From Segatella baroniae DSM 16972 = JCM 13447 (GTDB lineage: Bacteria; Bacteroidota; Bacteroidia; Bacteroidales; Bacteroidaceae), in the NCBI RefSeq assembly GCF_000426585.1, contig NZ_AUFQ01000001.1, positions 310,001 through 374,000 on the forward strand: a stretch of DNA of 64,000 nucleotides, given 5' to 3'. The translations under genes and the position numbers were made by a program. Below are positions 24,910 to 34,157 of the stretch, one piece after another. How positions within the stretch are numbered: the first letter of the stretch is position 1; every line of letters begins with the position of its first letter. Under the pieces are notes generated by a model, which worked only from the letters and a program-made list of their open reading frames with translations, was not told the DNA's origin and did no database searches.

Positions 24910-25166
24910 TAAAACGATTTTCATAAATGACTACTTCGGTGGCCGACAACCATCGACATCAAGCAAACAAATCAGAAAGAGCCTCCCTGCGGGCAGGCTG
25001 CATGCACAAAGTAAAGGTTGGTTGCTTTTTCGGCTGTGACAGTTTTGAAAGCGCGGAATCACAGAACAAGACGGCTTCGACCCGTCGGGAAGTTGGTAAA
25101 TATGAATAAAAATGAACTCGGCAACACGGATAAGACGACATGGACTTATCGGTTGCCGAGTTTTTT
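24910..25166 (+). ncRNA. Candidate small RNA (or very short gene) bounded by promoter and terminator
   Basis: The 742-bp gap between the receptor and the Ig-like lipoprotein holds a -7 box at 24896 and a strong terminator at 25115-25166. Between them a perfect hairpin (AGCCT-CCCTGC-GGG-CAGGCT, about 24981-25000) is visible. A 60-codon frame (24927-25109) exists but has no recognisable motif and atypical composition, so a non-coding transcript of about 255 nt is the preferred reading. Nothing was recognised at 24650-24890. Confidence 0.4.
25115..25166. terminator. Long bidirectional terminator hairpin
   Basis: AACTCGGCAAC (25115-25125) pairs with GTTGCCGAGTT (25152-25162), with inner GATAAG/CTTATC pairing, followed by TTTTTT. 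An A-run precedes it, so it can also terminate minus-strand transcription. Confidence 0.85.
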
Positions 25167-25254
25167 GCCGTCGGGCTTCTTGCCGACATTGCAAAACCAT
25201 CACGTTTTCCAGGCCAAGGGACTTTGCGTCTTGCGCCTTTCCAGACGTGCAAAC

Positions 25255-25305
25255 TGAAGTTTCGCAAGCGCACAGGATGACGGACGTGGAGCTTGCGAAA
25301 CTTCA
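25255..25305 (-). terminator. 15-bp perfect stem-loop after the Ig-like lipoprotein gene
   Basis: TGAAGTTTCGCAAGC (25255-25269) is the exact reverse complement of 25291-25305. It starts 5 bp beyond the stop codon of the minus-strand gene. No T-run follows, as is common for transcript-end hairpins here. Confidence 0.65.
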
Positions 25306-25309
25306 ATGG

Positions 25310-25873
25310 CTATTTGACAGTCACAGAAATGACGCCGGTCTTTTTCTTGCTGTCGCTGACGGTCACCGTCGTGCTTCCTTTCTTGACGCCCTTGATGGTC
25401 ACCTTGTCGTCTTTTACGCTGGCTGTGGCTGTGCCTGCGTCTTTTACAGTGGCAGTGTATGGCTTGTCACCGGACTTGACCGTAACAGTAGCTTCTTGTC
25501 CGACAGTCACTTCCACCGCAGCTTTGTCGAAAGAAAGAGGGGCTACGACCATGAACGGAAGCGTTCCCATAAGTTTGTTTTTGTCGGTAACCATGATGGT
25601 TCCCTTTCCTTCCTTGACTCCCGTCACCGTGAGAACATTCTTGTCAACCGTGACTTTTGCCAATTTTTCGTCGCTCGACTTCACCGTGAAAGGTTGGGTT
25701 CCATTGCCGATCGTTACATTTGCCGTGCCCGTCGGAATGACCTCCACCTTCGCAACATTGAACTTCAAACCTTTTTGTTTGTTGTCATCATCCTTGCTGC
25801 AAGACGCAAACATGACGGCACTCAGGCAACAAACCATCCATACTATTGAATTAAAAACACTTTTCTTTTTCAT
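25310..25873 (-). CDS. Small lipoprotein with two BIG2-like Ig domains
   Basis: The 187-residue protein has a lipoprotein signal (lipobox MFASC, cysteine at about 25) followed by two tandem beta-sandwich units. Unit 1 runs about 40-110 and ends KEGKGTIMVTDKNK. Unit 2 runs about 111-187 and ends KKGSTTVTVSDSKKKTGVISVTV. The repeated 'VKxGxTTVTVxD' ending is typical of BIG2 bacterial Ig-like domains found in adhesins and surface proteins. The mature protein is short and very lysine-rich. Its role is unknown; surface display is likely. Confidence 0.8.
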   Translation of the reverse strand: MKKKSVFNSIVWMVCCLSAVMFASCSKDDDNKQKGLKFNVAKVEVIPTGTANVTIGNGTQPFTVKSSDEKLAKVTVDKNVLTVTGVKEGKGTIMVTDKNKLMGTLPFMVVAPLSFDKAAVEVTVGQEATVTVKSGDKPYTATVKDAGTATASVKDDKVTIKGVKKGSTTVTVSDSKKKTGVISVTVK

Positions 25874-26128
25874 TGTTTTTGGATTTAAAATACGTTACTT
25901 GTTAATTAATGAGTTAATCGCGATTCGTATATTAAATGCCAAACCTTAGAAAAACTTGCTTGCGAAAACAACAAAAAGATGTTAAAACGCCCCTTTGAAA
26001 GGATAATTCACACAACGGAAGCCACAGAAGGACAGGGAGATATGCCCGTTAAGAAGCATTTATTGTTAAAATATGTCAACACATGCGCTTTGCCATGGTT
26101 TACAGAAACAGGCGTGCCGAAAACTCGC

Positions 26129-26136
26129 TAACTTTG
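26129..26136 (+). promoter_or_regulatory. -7 box (TAACTTTG) for the hybrid two-component gene
   Basis: TAnnTTTG match; predicted start near 26142, about 25 nt before the ATG at 26167. Confidence 0.55.
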
Positions 26137-26166
26137 TATCAGTTAATCCCCGAAGAGCTGAAGCTG

Positions 26167-29100
26167 ATGAAAAGACGGCAATTTACCTTTTTATATCTCT
26201 TGTTTCATGCCGTGGTTTGCATGGCGTTGCCCGTACAAAACAAAGTGGCGTTCCACCGCTTGGGCACACACGACGGACTGTCGAACGGCCAGGTGAACTG
26301 TATTTTGAAAGACCGAACAGGCTATTTGTGGTTCGGTACGCAGAGCGGACTGGACCGGTTTGACGGCTTCAGGTTCAAGACCTTCCTGAGCAAGGCCAAC
26401 GACAGAACGTCGCTACCCAACAACCTGGTGGAGGAAATACAGGAGAATGCGGCAGGAAACCTGTGGATTCGCACGGTCATAGGCTATTGCATCTATTCGC
26501 CACAGACGGAGACTTTCGACACGGCGTTGCCCGATTGGATGAAAAAACATGGCATGCAGGGCGTGCCCGACAAGGTTTTCATCGACGCGGAGAAGAACAT
26601 GTGGCTTGCGGTGAATGGCCGTGGACTTTACTTTTATGACGTAAAGCGGGGACAAGCCTTTCTTTTTGCCCGCCGCGGCAGCGGGAAGGCGGCACTCGAC
26701 AACGACGTCATCACCCACATTTCGCCCTACGGCCGACAGGTTCTGGTGTCGCTGAACGACGGCAGGTTGGCTTGTCTGGACGGGCATTTGCGCCGCATCG
26801 TCTGGCGCGACGACACGGTTTACCGACGAAACAGCGGTGCCAAGAAAGATTATAAGGCACTGGCCGACGGCGTGGGAAATATCTGGTACACTTTTTCCGG
26901 AAAGACGATTTGTCGAAGCCGGCGGCAACATCGCTGGTTTGATTCGGCTTCGGAGTTTCTTCATTCCGAAGGTTGCCGACTGCCGCTGACCGACTTTGTG
27001 GTGAAAGCCATCGTCTCGGACCGGAAGAACGTGGTGTGGATTGCGACAGATCACCATGGCTTGGTGCAGGCCGACTTCGGCAACCGCGTCTTCACTTCCT
27101 ATCAGTTCGACCCTCTCGACGCGCTCAGCCTGCCCGACAACACCATCCAAAGCCTGTATGTCGACAATCAGAATGCGCTCTGGTTGGGCGGCTACAAGAA
27201 CGGCCTGGCCTATTGCTCGCCGGCCACATCCAAGTTTTCCACCATTCCGTTGGGCGACGTCTGCACTATTGTGGAAGACCGGAACGGCACCTACTGGTGC
27301 GGCACCAACGACCGCGGCATTGTGGCCTATCATCCGGCGACGGGTTCCATCCGTCGGTTTGGCATGGCCCAGACCCATCTGGGCAGCGATGTCATCGTCA
27401 GCAGTGTGGCCGACAAGGATGGTTCGCTGTGGTTCGGCTCCTTCAACGGCGGCCTGGCCCATTACAAGCAAGGCGTCTTCAAGGCCTACCGGGCCGGCGA
27501 CGGTTCGGGATTGGCCAGCGACAACATCTGGTCCCTGGCCGTGGAGGAGTCCACCGGCAGGCTGGTCGTCGCCACGCTGGGCGGCGGCTTGCAGCTGCTG
27601 GACCACGAGAGCGGGCGTTTTACCACCTTCAACACGCGCAACTCGAAGCTGCCGACCGACTATCTGTCGTCGTTGTCGTTCGACATCAACGGCAACCTGG
27701 TCATCGGCAACGCCACCGATTTCTCCGTCATGAACATGGACAACCATCGTGTGGCCACCTATTCGGGCACCCGCTCGGGGCAGGTGTTCGTCTCGTCCTC
27801 GGTCAATCAGGTCTATGCCGACAGCCGCGGACTCATCTGGAACGCCACGGCGTCGGGCGTGACGGTCTACGACCCCAAGACCGACCAGCTCGAAACGCTC
27901 GACCTCTCGGCCGGTTTGCTGGGCGCGATGGCCTGTTCGGTGGTAGAAGACCTGGCCCATGGCATGTGGATAGCCAGCGACCACGGCATGTCTCATGTGA
28001 CGGTGGCCAGAGAGGACGGACAGTGGAGCTTCTTCGTGACAAGCTACAGCGACATCGACGGGCTGCAAAGCCGACAGTTCAACCTGCGGGCCATCTGTCT
28101 GGCGGCCAACGGAAACATCATCGTGGGCGGCCAGGATGGCATCAACATCATCCCGCCCCAGAAGGCGATGACCATGAAACGTCAGCCCCGAGCACTCTTT
28201 TCAGGGCTCATGCTCTTCGACCATGTGCTGTCGGTGGGCGAAGCCTACCGCGGCAGAATCGTGCTGAAAGAAGCTTTGACAGATGGAAGTGAACTGACAT
28301 TGACCGCCAAAGAGAACGCATTCACGATTCTGCTGGCTGGCGACGAGGTCATGATTCCCGAGAAGAGCAGGTTCCTCTATCGCCTGAAGGGGTTCAGCGA
28401 CAAGTGGCTGATGACGCAAGTGGGGCAGCCGAGCGTGACGTTTACGAACCTGGGGGCCAAAACCTACACGCTGGAAGTGAAGGTCGTGAATCGCGACGGA
28501 CGGGTGAGCGACCGCGTCAGCAGGCTCACCATCAAGGTCGACCCACCTTTTTATCTGTCGAATTGGGCCTTTGGAGCCTACTTCCTCCTCGTTCTGGGCG
28601 CGCTCTATCTGGCCAAGTGGCTTGTAGAAAGGCGCCAGCGGGCGAAGTATCACTTGGAACAGGTGGAGTTTGAGGCCGCCCAGAAGCACCGACTGGACGA
28701 GCTGAAACTGAATTTCTTCACCAATGTCAGCCACGAACTGCGCACCCCGCTGACACTGATCATCTCGCCGCTGGAAGACTTGCTGCGCAAGGAGACCGAC
28801 TCGGAACGACATGGAAAGTTGCAACTCATCCATCGCAACGCCCTTCGCTTGCTGGATATGGTGAACGAAATACTCGATTTCCGTAAGGCCGACAAGCAGC
28901 AGCAACGCCTGCACTTGCTTTCGGGCAACATCGTCGAGTTTGTCGAGAACATCTGTTCCGGCTTCCGCGAGCTGGCCGGACGTCGGATTTCGCTCACATT
29001 CCATTCATCGGTCAAGACGCTGGTGATGCGCTTCGACGAAGACAAGGTGCGCAAGGTGATGAACAACCTGCTTTCCAACGCGTTCAAGTTCACCGACGAC

Positions 29101-30210
29101 GACGGACGCGTCGACGTGTCCCTGCGCGTCATCACGCATCAAACGGGCGGCGCGTCGTCAGAAGAACAGCTGGAAATCAAGGTCAGCGACACCGGCGTCG
29201 GTATCAACGACGAGGACAAACGGCACATCTTCGACCGCTTCTATCAGGCCGAGCATACCCGGGAGACGCCCTATGGCGGCACAGGAATAGGCCTGAACCT
29301 GGTCAAGAGCTTTGTAGAGCTGCACGACGGGCAGGTTTCCGTGGCCGACAATCCGGGCGGCGGGACGGTGTTTGTGGTGATGATTCCCATTCGTCAAGAC
29401 GCCGCAGCGGCCACGGCGACGCCATCTCAGCACGCAAACGGCGACCCACAGCAGCGTCACGACGTGCTGGTGGTGGATGATTCCGACGATTTCAGACAGT
29501 TCATGGCCGGCGTCCTTGCCGACAAGTACACGGTGAGGGAGGCCGTGAACGGCAAGGACGCGCTGCGCCAGATTGCGCGGAAGAAGCCCGACATCATCCT
29601 GAGCGACGTCATGATGCCCGAAATGGACGGCAAGGAGTTGTGCCATCAGGTGAAAGCCGACCCGTCGACCCGCGACATTCCGTTCGTCCTGCTGACGGCG
29701 CGGGTGGCCCGAGAGCAGGAGATAGAAGGCATGGAACTGGGTGCCGACGACTATATCACGAAGCCGTTCAACCTGGACTTGCTGCATCTGCGCATCGCCA
29801 ATCTCATCAAATGGCGCGACGGAGGAAGCCATTCGTCCAAAATCCAACCGAAAATCAGGCAGGAGGAAATCACGTCGCTCGATGAAAAGCTCGTCCAAAA
29901 CGCCACGAACTATGTGGAGAAGAACCTCGCCAACAGCGACATCTCGGTCGAGACGATGAGCAGCGAACTGGGAATGTCGCGGGTGCAACTCTACAAGAAA
30001 CTCGTCGCCATCACCGGAACGACTCCTTCCGAGTTCATCCGTCTCATCCGTTTGAAGCACGCGGAGCAACTGTTGCGGCAAAGCCAGCTGAGCGTCAGTG
30101 AGGTCGCGTATCGTGTCGGCTTCAATAGTCCACGCTATTTCTCGAAGTATTTCATCGACATGTATGGACTTACACCATCTCAATACAAACGGAAGTTTGA
30201 GCAAAGGTAA
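26167..30210 (+). CDS. Hybrid two-component system protein (propeller sensor, kinase, receiver, AraC output)
   Basis: The frame opens at 26083, but the ATG at 26167 begins a proper signal anchor (MKRRQFTFLYLLFHAVVCMA). The 1347-residue protein carries two seven-bladed periplasmic propellers of Reg_prop repeats (motifs such as DRTGYLWFGTQSGLDRFDG), then a Y_Y_Y domain (about 735-795), and a membrane helix (about 803-820). The cytoplasmic kinase follows, with phosphorylatable His in NVSHELRTPLT (about 855) and ATPase boxes DTGVGI and GGTGIGL. A receiver has Asp in ILSDVMMPE (about 1147), and the C-terminus is an AraC-type DNA-binding domain. Such proteins sense oligosaccharides and switch on polysaccharide-use genes; the adjacent GH31 gene is the likely target. 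Confidence 0.94.
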   Translation: MKRRQFTFLYLLFHAVVCMALPVQNKVAFHRLGTHDGLSNGQVNCILKDRTGYLWFGTQSGLDRFDGFRFKTFLSKANDRTSLPNNLVEEIQENAAGNLWIRTVIGYCIYSPQTETFDTALPDWMKKHGMQGVPDKVFIDAEKNMWLAVNGRGLYFYDVKRGQAFLFARRGSGKAALDNDVITHISPYGRQVLVSLNDGRLACLDGHLRRIVWRDDTVYRRNSGAKKDYKALADGVGNIWYTFSGKTICRSRRQHRWFDSASEFLHSEGCRLPLTDFVVKAIVSDRKNVVWIATDHHGLVQADFGNRVFTSYQFDPLDALSLPDNTIQSLYVDNQNALWLGGYKNGLAYCSPATSKFSTIPLGDVCTIVEDRNGTYWCGTNDRGIVAYHPATGSIRRFGMAQTHLGSDVIVSSVADKDGSLWFGSFNGGLAHYKQGVFKAYRAGDGSGLASDNIWSLAVEESTGRLVVATLGGGLQLLDHESGRFTTFNTRNSKLPTDYLSSLSFDINGNLVIGNATDFSVMNMDNHRVATYSGTRSGQVFVSSSVNQVYADSRGLIWNATASGVTVYDPKTDQLETLDLSAGLLGAMACSVVEDLAHGMWIASDHGMSHVTVAREDGQWSFFVTSYSDIDGLQSRQFNLRAICLAANGNIIVGGQDGINIIPPQKAMTMKRQPRALFSGLMLFDHVLSVGEAYRGRIVLKEALTDGSELTLTAKENAFTILLAGDEVMIPEKSRFLYRLKGFSDKWLMTQVGQPSVTFTNLGAKTYTLEVKVVNRDGRVSDRVSRLTIKVDPPFYLSNWAFGAYFLLVLGALYLAKWLVERRQRAKYHLEQVEFEAAQKHRLDELKLNFFTNVSHELRTPLTLIISPLEDLLRKETDSERHGKLQLIHRNALRLLDMVNEILDFRKADKQQQRLHLLSGNIVEFVENICSGFRELAGRRISLTFHSSVKTLVMRFDEDKVRKVMNNLLSNAFKFTDDDGRVDVSLRVITHQTGGASSEEQLEIKVSDTGVGINDEDKRHIFDRFYQAEHTRETPYGGTGIGLNLVKSFVELHDGQVSVADNPGGGTVFVVMIPIRQDAAAATATPSQHANGDPQQRHDVLVVDDSDDFRQFMAGVLADKYTVREAVNGKDALRQIARKKPDIILSDVMMPEMDGKELCHQVKADPSTRDIPFVLLTARVAREQEIEGMELGADDYITKPFNLDLLHLRIANLIKWRDGGSHSSKIQPKIRQEEITSLDEKLVQNATNYVEKNLANSDISVETMSSELGMSRVQLYKKLVAITGTTPSEFIRLIRLKHAEQLLRQSQLSVSEVAYRVGFNSPRYFSKYFIDMYGLTPSQYKRKFEQR

Positions 30211-30306
30211 CATTTCATACACCTTTTGGAAACATTTTGAAAGACCGCGAGGGCTTTCCCTCCCCATCCATTAACATGCGGTAGGCCGTGAAAGGCGGAT
30301 TTCATG

Positions 30307-30314
30307 TACTTTTG
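30307..30314 (+). promoter_or_regulatory. -7 box (TACTTTTG) for the GH31 gene
   Basis: TAnnTTTG match; predicted start near 30321 gives a leader of about 22 nt to the ATG at 30343. Confidence 0.55.
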
Positions 30315-30342
30315 CGATGTTGAATCACAAACAAGCTACAAC

Positions 30343-33282
30343 ATGAAATTCGCCAAAAACTTATTCGTCATCTTCCTGTGTGCCGTCGGTCTGGCGGCCT
30401 CAGCCCGTTCGTATCAGCAGCAGGGCAACCTGATTACGGTGCAGGTGAAGCACAAGACGCCCACCGGAGCACGTCTCGTTCGGCTCCAAGTCATCAATCA
30501 GGACATCATTCGGGTGGAAGCCACGCCCGAAGCCGCCATCCCCCGGAAGCAGAGTCTGATTGTCGTTCCACAGCAACCCTTCACCGACTACACGGTCAGC
30601 GAAGGCAAGACTTTCGTGGAAGTCAGGACAAGGAACGTCACGGCCACGGTCGACAAGGCCGACGGAAAGGTGGCTTTCCATGACGCGTCGGGCAAGTTGC
30701 TGCTCCGCGAGGCTGCCAATGGTGGCAAGACGTTCAAGCGCTACACCGTGCCGGAGCGTGAAATCGGCGTCGACGGCAAGCTGACGGAAGCCCAAAGACA
30801 CGGCTGGACGTGGCACGCGCTCTTCGACAGCCCTGCCGACGAGGCCTTCTACGGGCTGGGGCAGCACCAGTCGGAAGAACTGAACATGAAGGGAAAGAAT
30901 GAAGAATTGTTCCAATACAACACGAAAGTCAGCGTTCCTTTCGTCGTCAGCAACCGCAATTACGGCATACTGTGGGACAGTTACAGCTATGGCCGCTTTG
31001 GAAATCCCGACGACTACCTGCAACTGCACCGGGCGTTCAAGCTCTATGACAAACTGGGAAAGCCCGGTTCGCTCACAGGCACCTATATAGAGAAAGGTGG
31101 AAAGAAGGTCGTTCGCGCCGAGGACAGCCTCTATTATGAGTTCGCTCTGCCCGACCTGGCCAAGGCAAAGGCCGGCCGCGACCTGGGCGTGGACAATCTT
31201 CCGAAAGGATTCAAGTTCAACGGCTCCCACGTCACCTACGAAGGTTACATCGAGGCGCCGACCGACGCGCAGTATCAGTTCATCCTTTATTACGCCGGCT
31301 ACACCCGGATAGAGCTCGACGGCAAGGAAGTCGTGCCCACCCGCTGGCGAACGGCATGGAACCCCAACAGCTACAAGTTCGCGTTCAACCTGCGCAAGGG
31401 CGTCAAGACCAAGCTCTTGGTCGACTGGCTGCCCGATGGAGACGTCAGCTACTGCGGCCTGCGCGCGGCCGCCCCACGCAGCGAACAGGAGCGCGGACGG
31501 CTGAGTATATGGAGCGAAATGAGCCGCGACATGGACTATTATTTCATCGCCGGGCGCAACACGGACGAGGTCATCTCGGGCTACCGCACGCTGACGGGCA
31601 AGGCCCAGGTCTATCCCAAGTGGACACTCGGCTTCTGGCAGAGCCGCGAACGCTACAAGACGAGCGATGAAATCGAATCGACACTGGCCGAATTTCGCCG
31701 CCGCCACATCCCCATCGACAACATCGTGCAGGACTGGAACTACTGGAAACTGGACTCCTGGGGCGACCACACCTTCGAGGCGGCGCGCTATCCCGACCCT
31801 CAGGCCATGCTCGACAGCGTGCATGCCATGCACGGCCGGTTCATGATCTCGGTGTGGCCCAAATTCTACAACACCGTGAAGAACTACAAGGAGCTTGACG
31901 CCAAGGGCTGGATATACCATCAGGCCGTGGCCGACAGCATACACGACTGGCTCGGCTTCATGGGTTCGTTCTACGACGCCTACCATCCGGAGGCCCGCAA
32001 GATGTTCTGGCGGCAGATGGACGAGAACCTCTACAGCAAGTATCGCTACGGCATAGACGCCTGGTGGATGGACGCCAGCGAACCGAACGTGCGCGACTGC
32101 ACGCCGATGTGGTATCGCAAGGCCCTCAGCGGGCCTACGGCCTTGGGCAGTTCCACCGAATATTTCAACGCCTACTCCATCGTCAACGCCGACGCCATCT
32201 ATCATGGACAGCGCGGAGTGAACCCCAACCAACGCGTATTTCTGCTGACCCGCAGCGGCTTTGCGGGCGAACAACGCTACTCGACGGCCACCTGGAGCGG
32301 CGACATCGGCACCCGCTGGGAGGACATGCGCGCCCAGATGACGGCCGGCATGAACTACAGCGTCAGCGGACTGCCCTTCTGGGGCATGGACCAGGGGGGC
32401 TTCTGCGTGGAAAACCGCTATGTGGAGGCCCAGCAACACTATGACGCGACGGGCGAAGAGAACGAAGACTTGAAGGAATGGCGGGAGCTTCAGACCCGCT
32501 GGAACCAGTTCGGCTGCTTCATCCCGCTGTACAGGGCACACGGCCAATGGCCCCTGCGCGAGGTGTGGAACATCGCTCCCGACTCCCATCCGGCCTACCA
32601 GACCATCGTGGCCTACGACCGTCTGCGCTACCGGCTCATGCCCTATCTCTACAGCATGGCCGGCGCCGTACACTTCAAGGACTACACGATGATGCGCCCG
32701 CTCGTGATGGATTTCAACGGCGACAAGCAGGTCTACGACATCAAAGACCAATGGATGTTCGGCCCGTCGCTGATGGCCTGCCCCGTGGGTCACTACAAAG
32801 CCCGCAGCCGTCAGGTGTACCTGCCCGAGGCATGCGGCTGGTATGATCTCTACACCAACCGCTTCCACAAAGGCGGCCAGACCATTACGGCCGACGCCCC
32901 GCTGGAGAAGATTCCCGTATTCGTTCCGCAAGGGGCCATCATTCCTTTCGGCCCGATGATGGAATGGAGCGACGAACGGCCGGCCAATACGATCCAACTG
33001 TTCGTCTATGCGGGCCGAGACGGCCGCTTCACGCTCTACGAGGACGAAGGCACCAACTACAATTATGAGAAAGGCCGATACGCTATCATCGACTTCAGCT
33101 ACGACGAGGAGACGCGCACCCTGACCATAGGACGGCGTCAAGGCTCATTCGACGGAATGCTGGAGCACAGGAAGTTCAACATCGTCTACAAGACACCGCA
33201 GGCCACCACGCGCGACCTGAATGTAGACGAGGCTGGCAGGCTCGTCGACTATGACGGCAATGAACTGAAGATAAGGCTGTGA
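30343..33282 (+). CDS. GH31 family glycosidase with inserted PA14 domain (alpha-xylosidase-like)
   Basis: From the ATG at 30343 the 979-residue protein starts with a signal peptide (MKFAKNLFVIFLCAVGLAAS). An N-terminal GH31 beta-sandwich follows, then a PA14 insertion (about 276-380: HVTYEGYIEAPTDAQYQFIL, RKGVKTKLLVDWL), then the catalytic barrel. The nucleophile lies in WWMDASEPN (Asp about 577) and the acid/base Asp in TWSGDIGTRWE. The PA14 insertion is known from Bacteroidota GH31 alpha-xylosidases of xyloglucan loci, but alpha-glucosidase activity cannot be excluded. It follows the hybrid regulator, suggesting a small glycan-use unit. Confidence 0.92.
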   Translation: MKFAKNLFVIFLCAVGLAASARSYQQQGNLITVQVKHKTPTGARLVRLQVINQDIIRVEATPEAAIPRKQSLIVVPQQPFTDYTVSEGKTFVEVRTRNVTATVDKADGKVAFHDASGKLLLREAANGGKTFKRYTVPEREIGVDGKLTEAQRHGWTWHALFDSPADEAFYGLGQHQSEELNMKGKNEELFQYNTKVSVPFVVSNRNYGILWDSYSYGRFGNPDDYLQLHRAFKLYDKLGKPGSLTGTYIEKGGKKVVRAEDSLYYEFALPDLAKAKAGRDLGVDNLPKGFKFNGSHVTYEGYIEAPTDAQYQFILYYAGYTRIELDGKEVVPTRWRTAWNPNSYKFAFNLRKGVKTKLLVDWLPDGDVSYCGLRAAAPRSEQERGRLSIWSEMSRDMDYYFIAGRNTDEVISGYRTLTGKAQVYPKWTLGFWQSRERYKTSDEIESTLAEFRRRHIPIDNIVQDWNYWKLDSWGDHTFEAARYPDPQAMLDSVHAMHGRFMISVWPKFYNTVKNYKELDAKGWIYHQAVADSIHDWLGFMGSFYDAYHPEARKMFWRQMDENLYSKYRYGIDAWWMDASEPNVRDCTPMWYRKALSGPTALGSSTEYFNAYSIVNADAIYHGQRGVNPNQRVFLLTRSGFAGEQRYSTATWSGDIGTRWEDMRAQMTAGMNYSVSGLPFWGMDQGGFCVENRYVEAQQHYDATGEENEDLKEWRELQTRWNQFGCFIPLYRAHGQWPLREVWNIAPDSHPAYQTIVAYDRLRYRLMPYLYSMAGAVHFKDYTMMRPLVMDFNGDKQVYDIKDQWMFGPSLMACPVGHYKARSRQVYLPEACGWYDLYTNRFHKGGQTITADAPLEKIPVFVPQGAIIPFGPMMEWSDERPANTIQLFVYAGRDGRFTLYEDEGTNYNYEKGRYAIIDFSYDEETRTLTIGRRQGSFDGMLEHRKFNIVYKTPQATTRDLNVDEAGRLVDYDGNELKIRL

Positions 33283-33363
33283 CCAAGCCGGTTTGCACAA
33301 TCGTTTGCCATGCAGAATGTGGCGTTTAGCGGCGTTTTGCATGGCCCGATTGCCGAATCATCC

Positions 33364-33371
33364 TATCTTTG
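33364..33371 (+). promoter_or_regulatory. -7 box (TATCTTTG) of a candidate plus-strand small RNA
   Basis: Perfect TAnnTTTG match about 80 bp after the GH31 stop. No open frame follows before the terminator at 33573-33602. Confidence 0.55.
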
Positions 33372-33377
33372 CAACAG

Positions 33378-33602
33378 AATTAAGGCAATCCTGTCGAGAG
33401 GCAGGCTACAAGAAACGACAGGTGATTGGTTTCCAGCAAATGGATTGTTTTCAGAGAACGCATAGAAATTGAGGATTTAAATGTTTGGGTAATTTAGTTA
33501 GTATTTTGATAGATTGAATTTGAAGAATCCCTAACGAAGGATTAAATAAAGTTTTTGTTGATTTAGTGGAAGAGCCGTTGCAGCGATGTAATGGCTTTTT
33601 TG
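33378..33602 (+). ncRNA. Candidate structured small RNA, plus strand
   Basis: A transcript of about 225 nt is predicted from the -7 box to a T-run. CAACA-GAA near the 5' end can pair with TTTTTGTTG near 33551-33560, closing the molecule. An internal stem CAATC-CTGTCG pairs with CGACAG-GT-GATTG (about 33388-33427), and AATCC/GGATT forms a second hairpin near 33527-33544. The terminator AGCCGTT/AATGGCT (33573-33579 with 33590-33596) is followed by TTTTTT. There is no coding capacity. The closed-rod shape recalls 6S RNA, but this identity is only a possibility. Confidence 0.5.
33573..33602 (+). terminator. Terminator of the plus-strand candidate small RNA
   Basis: Seven-base stem AGCCGTT/AATGGCT with one G-T pair and a ten-base loop, followed directly by six T residues. 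Confidence 0.75.
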
Positions 33603-33635
33603 TGCGTTTTACTTTCAAAGGGTGTTTTCCGGCAC

Positions 33636-33836
33636 AAAAAAATCGGAGGGGAAAATCCCGCCCGACCGCTGGGTTCGCACCTCACGGTGCTCCCCTTTGT
33701 TTCATCTAATCGTTAACCTGAAAATCTTTTAACTCTACCTTGAAACTAATACTTATTCCTGAATAATCTTTAACCTAATAACTAAAACCTAAACAAAATC
33801 TATTACTACTAACCTAAACAATCTATTAACCTTTTG
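33636..33836 (-). ncRNA. Candidate small RNA, minus strand, convergent with the previous one
   Basis: A -7 box TACCTTTG at 33843-33850 (minus strand) predicts a start near 33836. The first ~110 nt are AT-rich and contain two near-copies of a TAATAGATT(TT)GTTTAGGTT unit. The last ~80 nt form GC-rich structure: GCACC-GTGA-GGTGC, and a bulged CGG..GGG/CCC..CCG hairpin followed by seven T residues (33642-33636). No open frame spans it. It resembles conserved AT-rich leaders and small RNAs seen in Bacteroidales, but I cannot name the family. Confidence 0.45.
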
Positions 33837-33842
33837 ATGATG

Positions 33843-33850
33843 CAAAGGTA
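33843..33850 (-). promoter_or_regulatory. -7 box (TACCTTTG) of the minus-strand candidate small RNA
   Basis: TAnnTTTG on the minus strand, with the AT-rich candidate transcript downstream. Confidence 0.5.
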
Positions 33851-34005
33851 GTGATTGTGTGCGTACACACCAAGTGTTTTGAAGAATAGTTTTCACTGAA
33901 AAGCGATTTATTGATTTACGTCAAACAATTGACTTCCGTCAAGTCCGCAAAGGCCCATGGAAAGCAAAACGGCCCAAGATGGCATTGCGGAAGGACAGCG
34001 ATGGC

Positions 34006-34155
34006 AGGACAACCGCGCAACTTTCAGCTGGCAAACGTGCTGCTTTCAGACGCCAAACGCACTGCTTTCAGACTCCAACCGCACTGCTTTCTGCGGCTGA
34101 AAGCAATGCTTTTGAAACGGCATGGGGCGACGGCTGCGAAAGGCCTGCATTTCAG
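34006..34155. repeat. 22-bp tandem repeat array D (intergenic)
   Basis: Units start at 34006, 34028, 34050, 34072 and 34094 (exactly 22 bp apart). A degenerate 18-bp stretch follows, then one further unit at 34134. The core is AAACGCACTGCTTTCAG, related to AAAGGnCTGCTTT of arrays A and B. The array ends 2 bp before the palindromic element at 34158, which appears to have inserted beside or into it. Confidence 0.8.
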
Positions 34156-34157
34156 GC

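Noticed and set aside
24927..25109. A 60-codon protein gene in the gap after the receptor operon
   Set aside because: No motif, signal or family resemblance, odd composition, and it sits within a promoter-terminator unit that reads better as a small RNA.
30400..33141. Long antisense open frame opposite the GH31 gene
   Set aside because: It is a frame shadow of a GC-rich gene with the expected codon bias; no promoter, start signal or domain supports it. Similar antisense frames at 13066-14493, 26413-28068 and 44290-45789 were rejected for the same reason.
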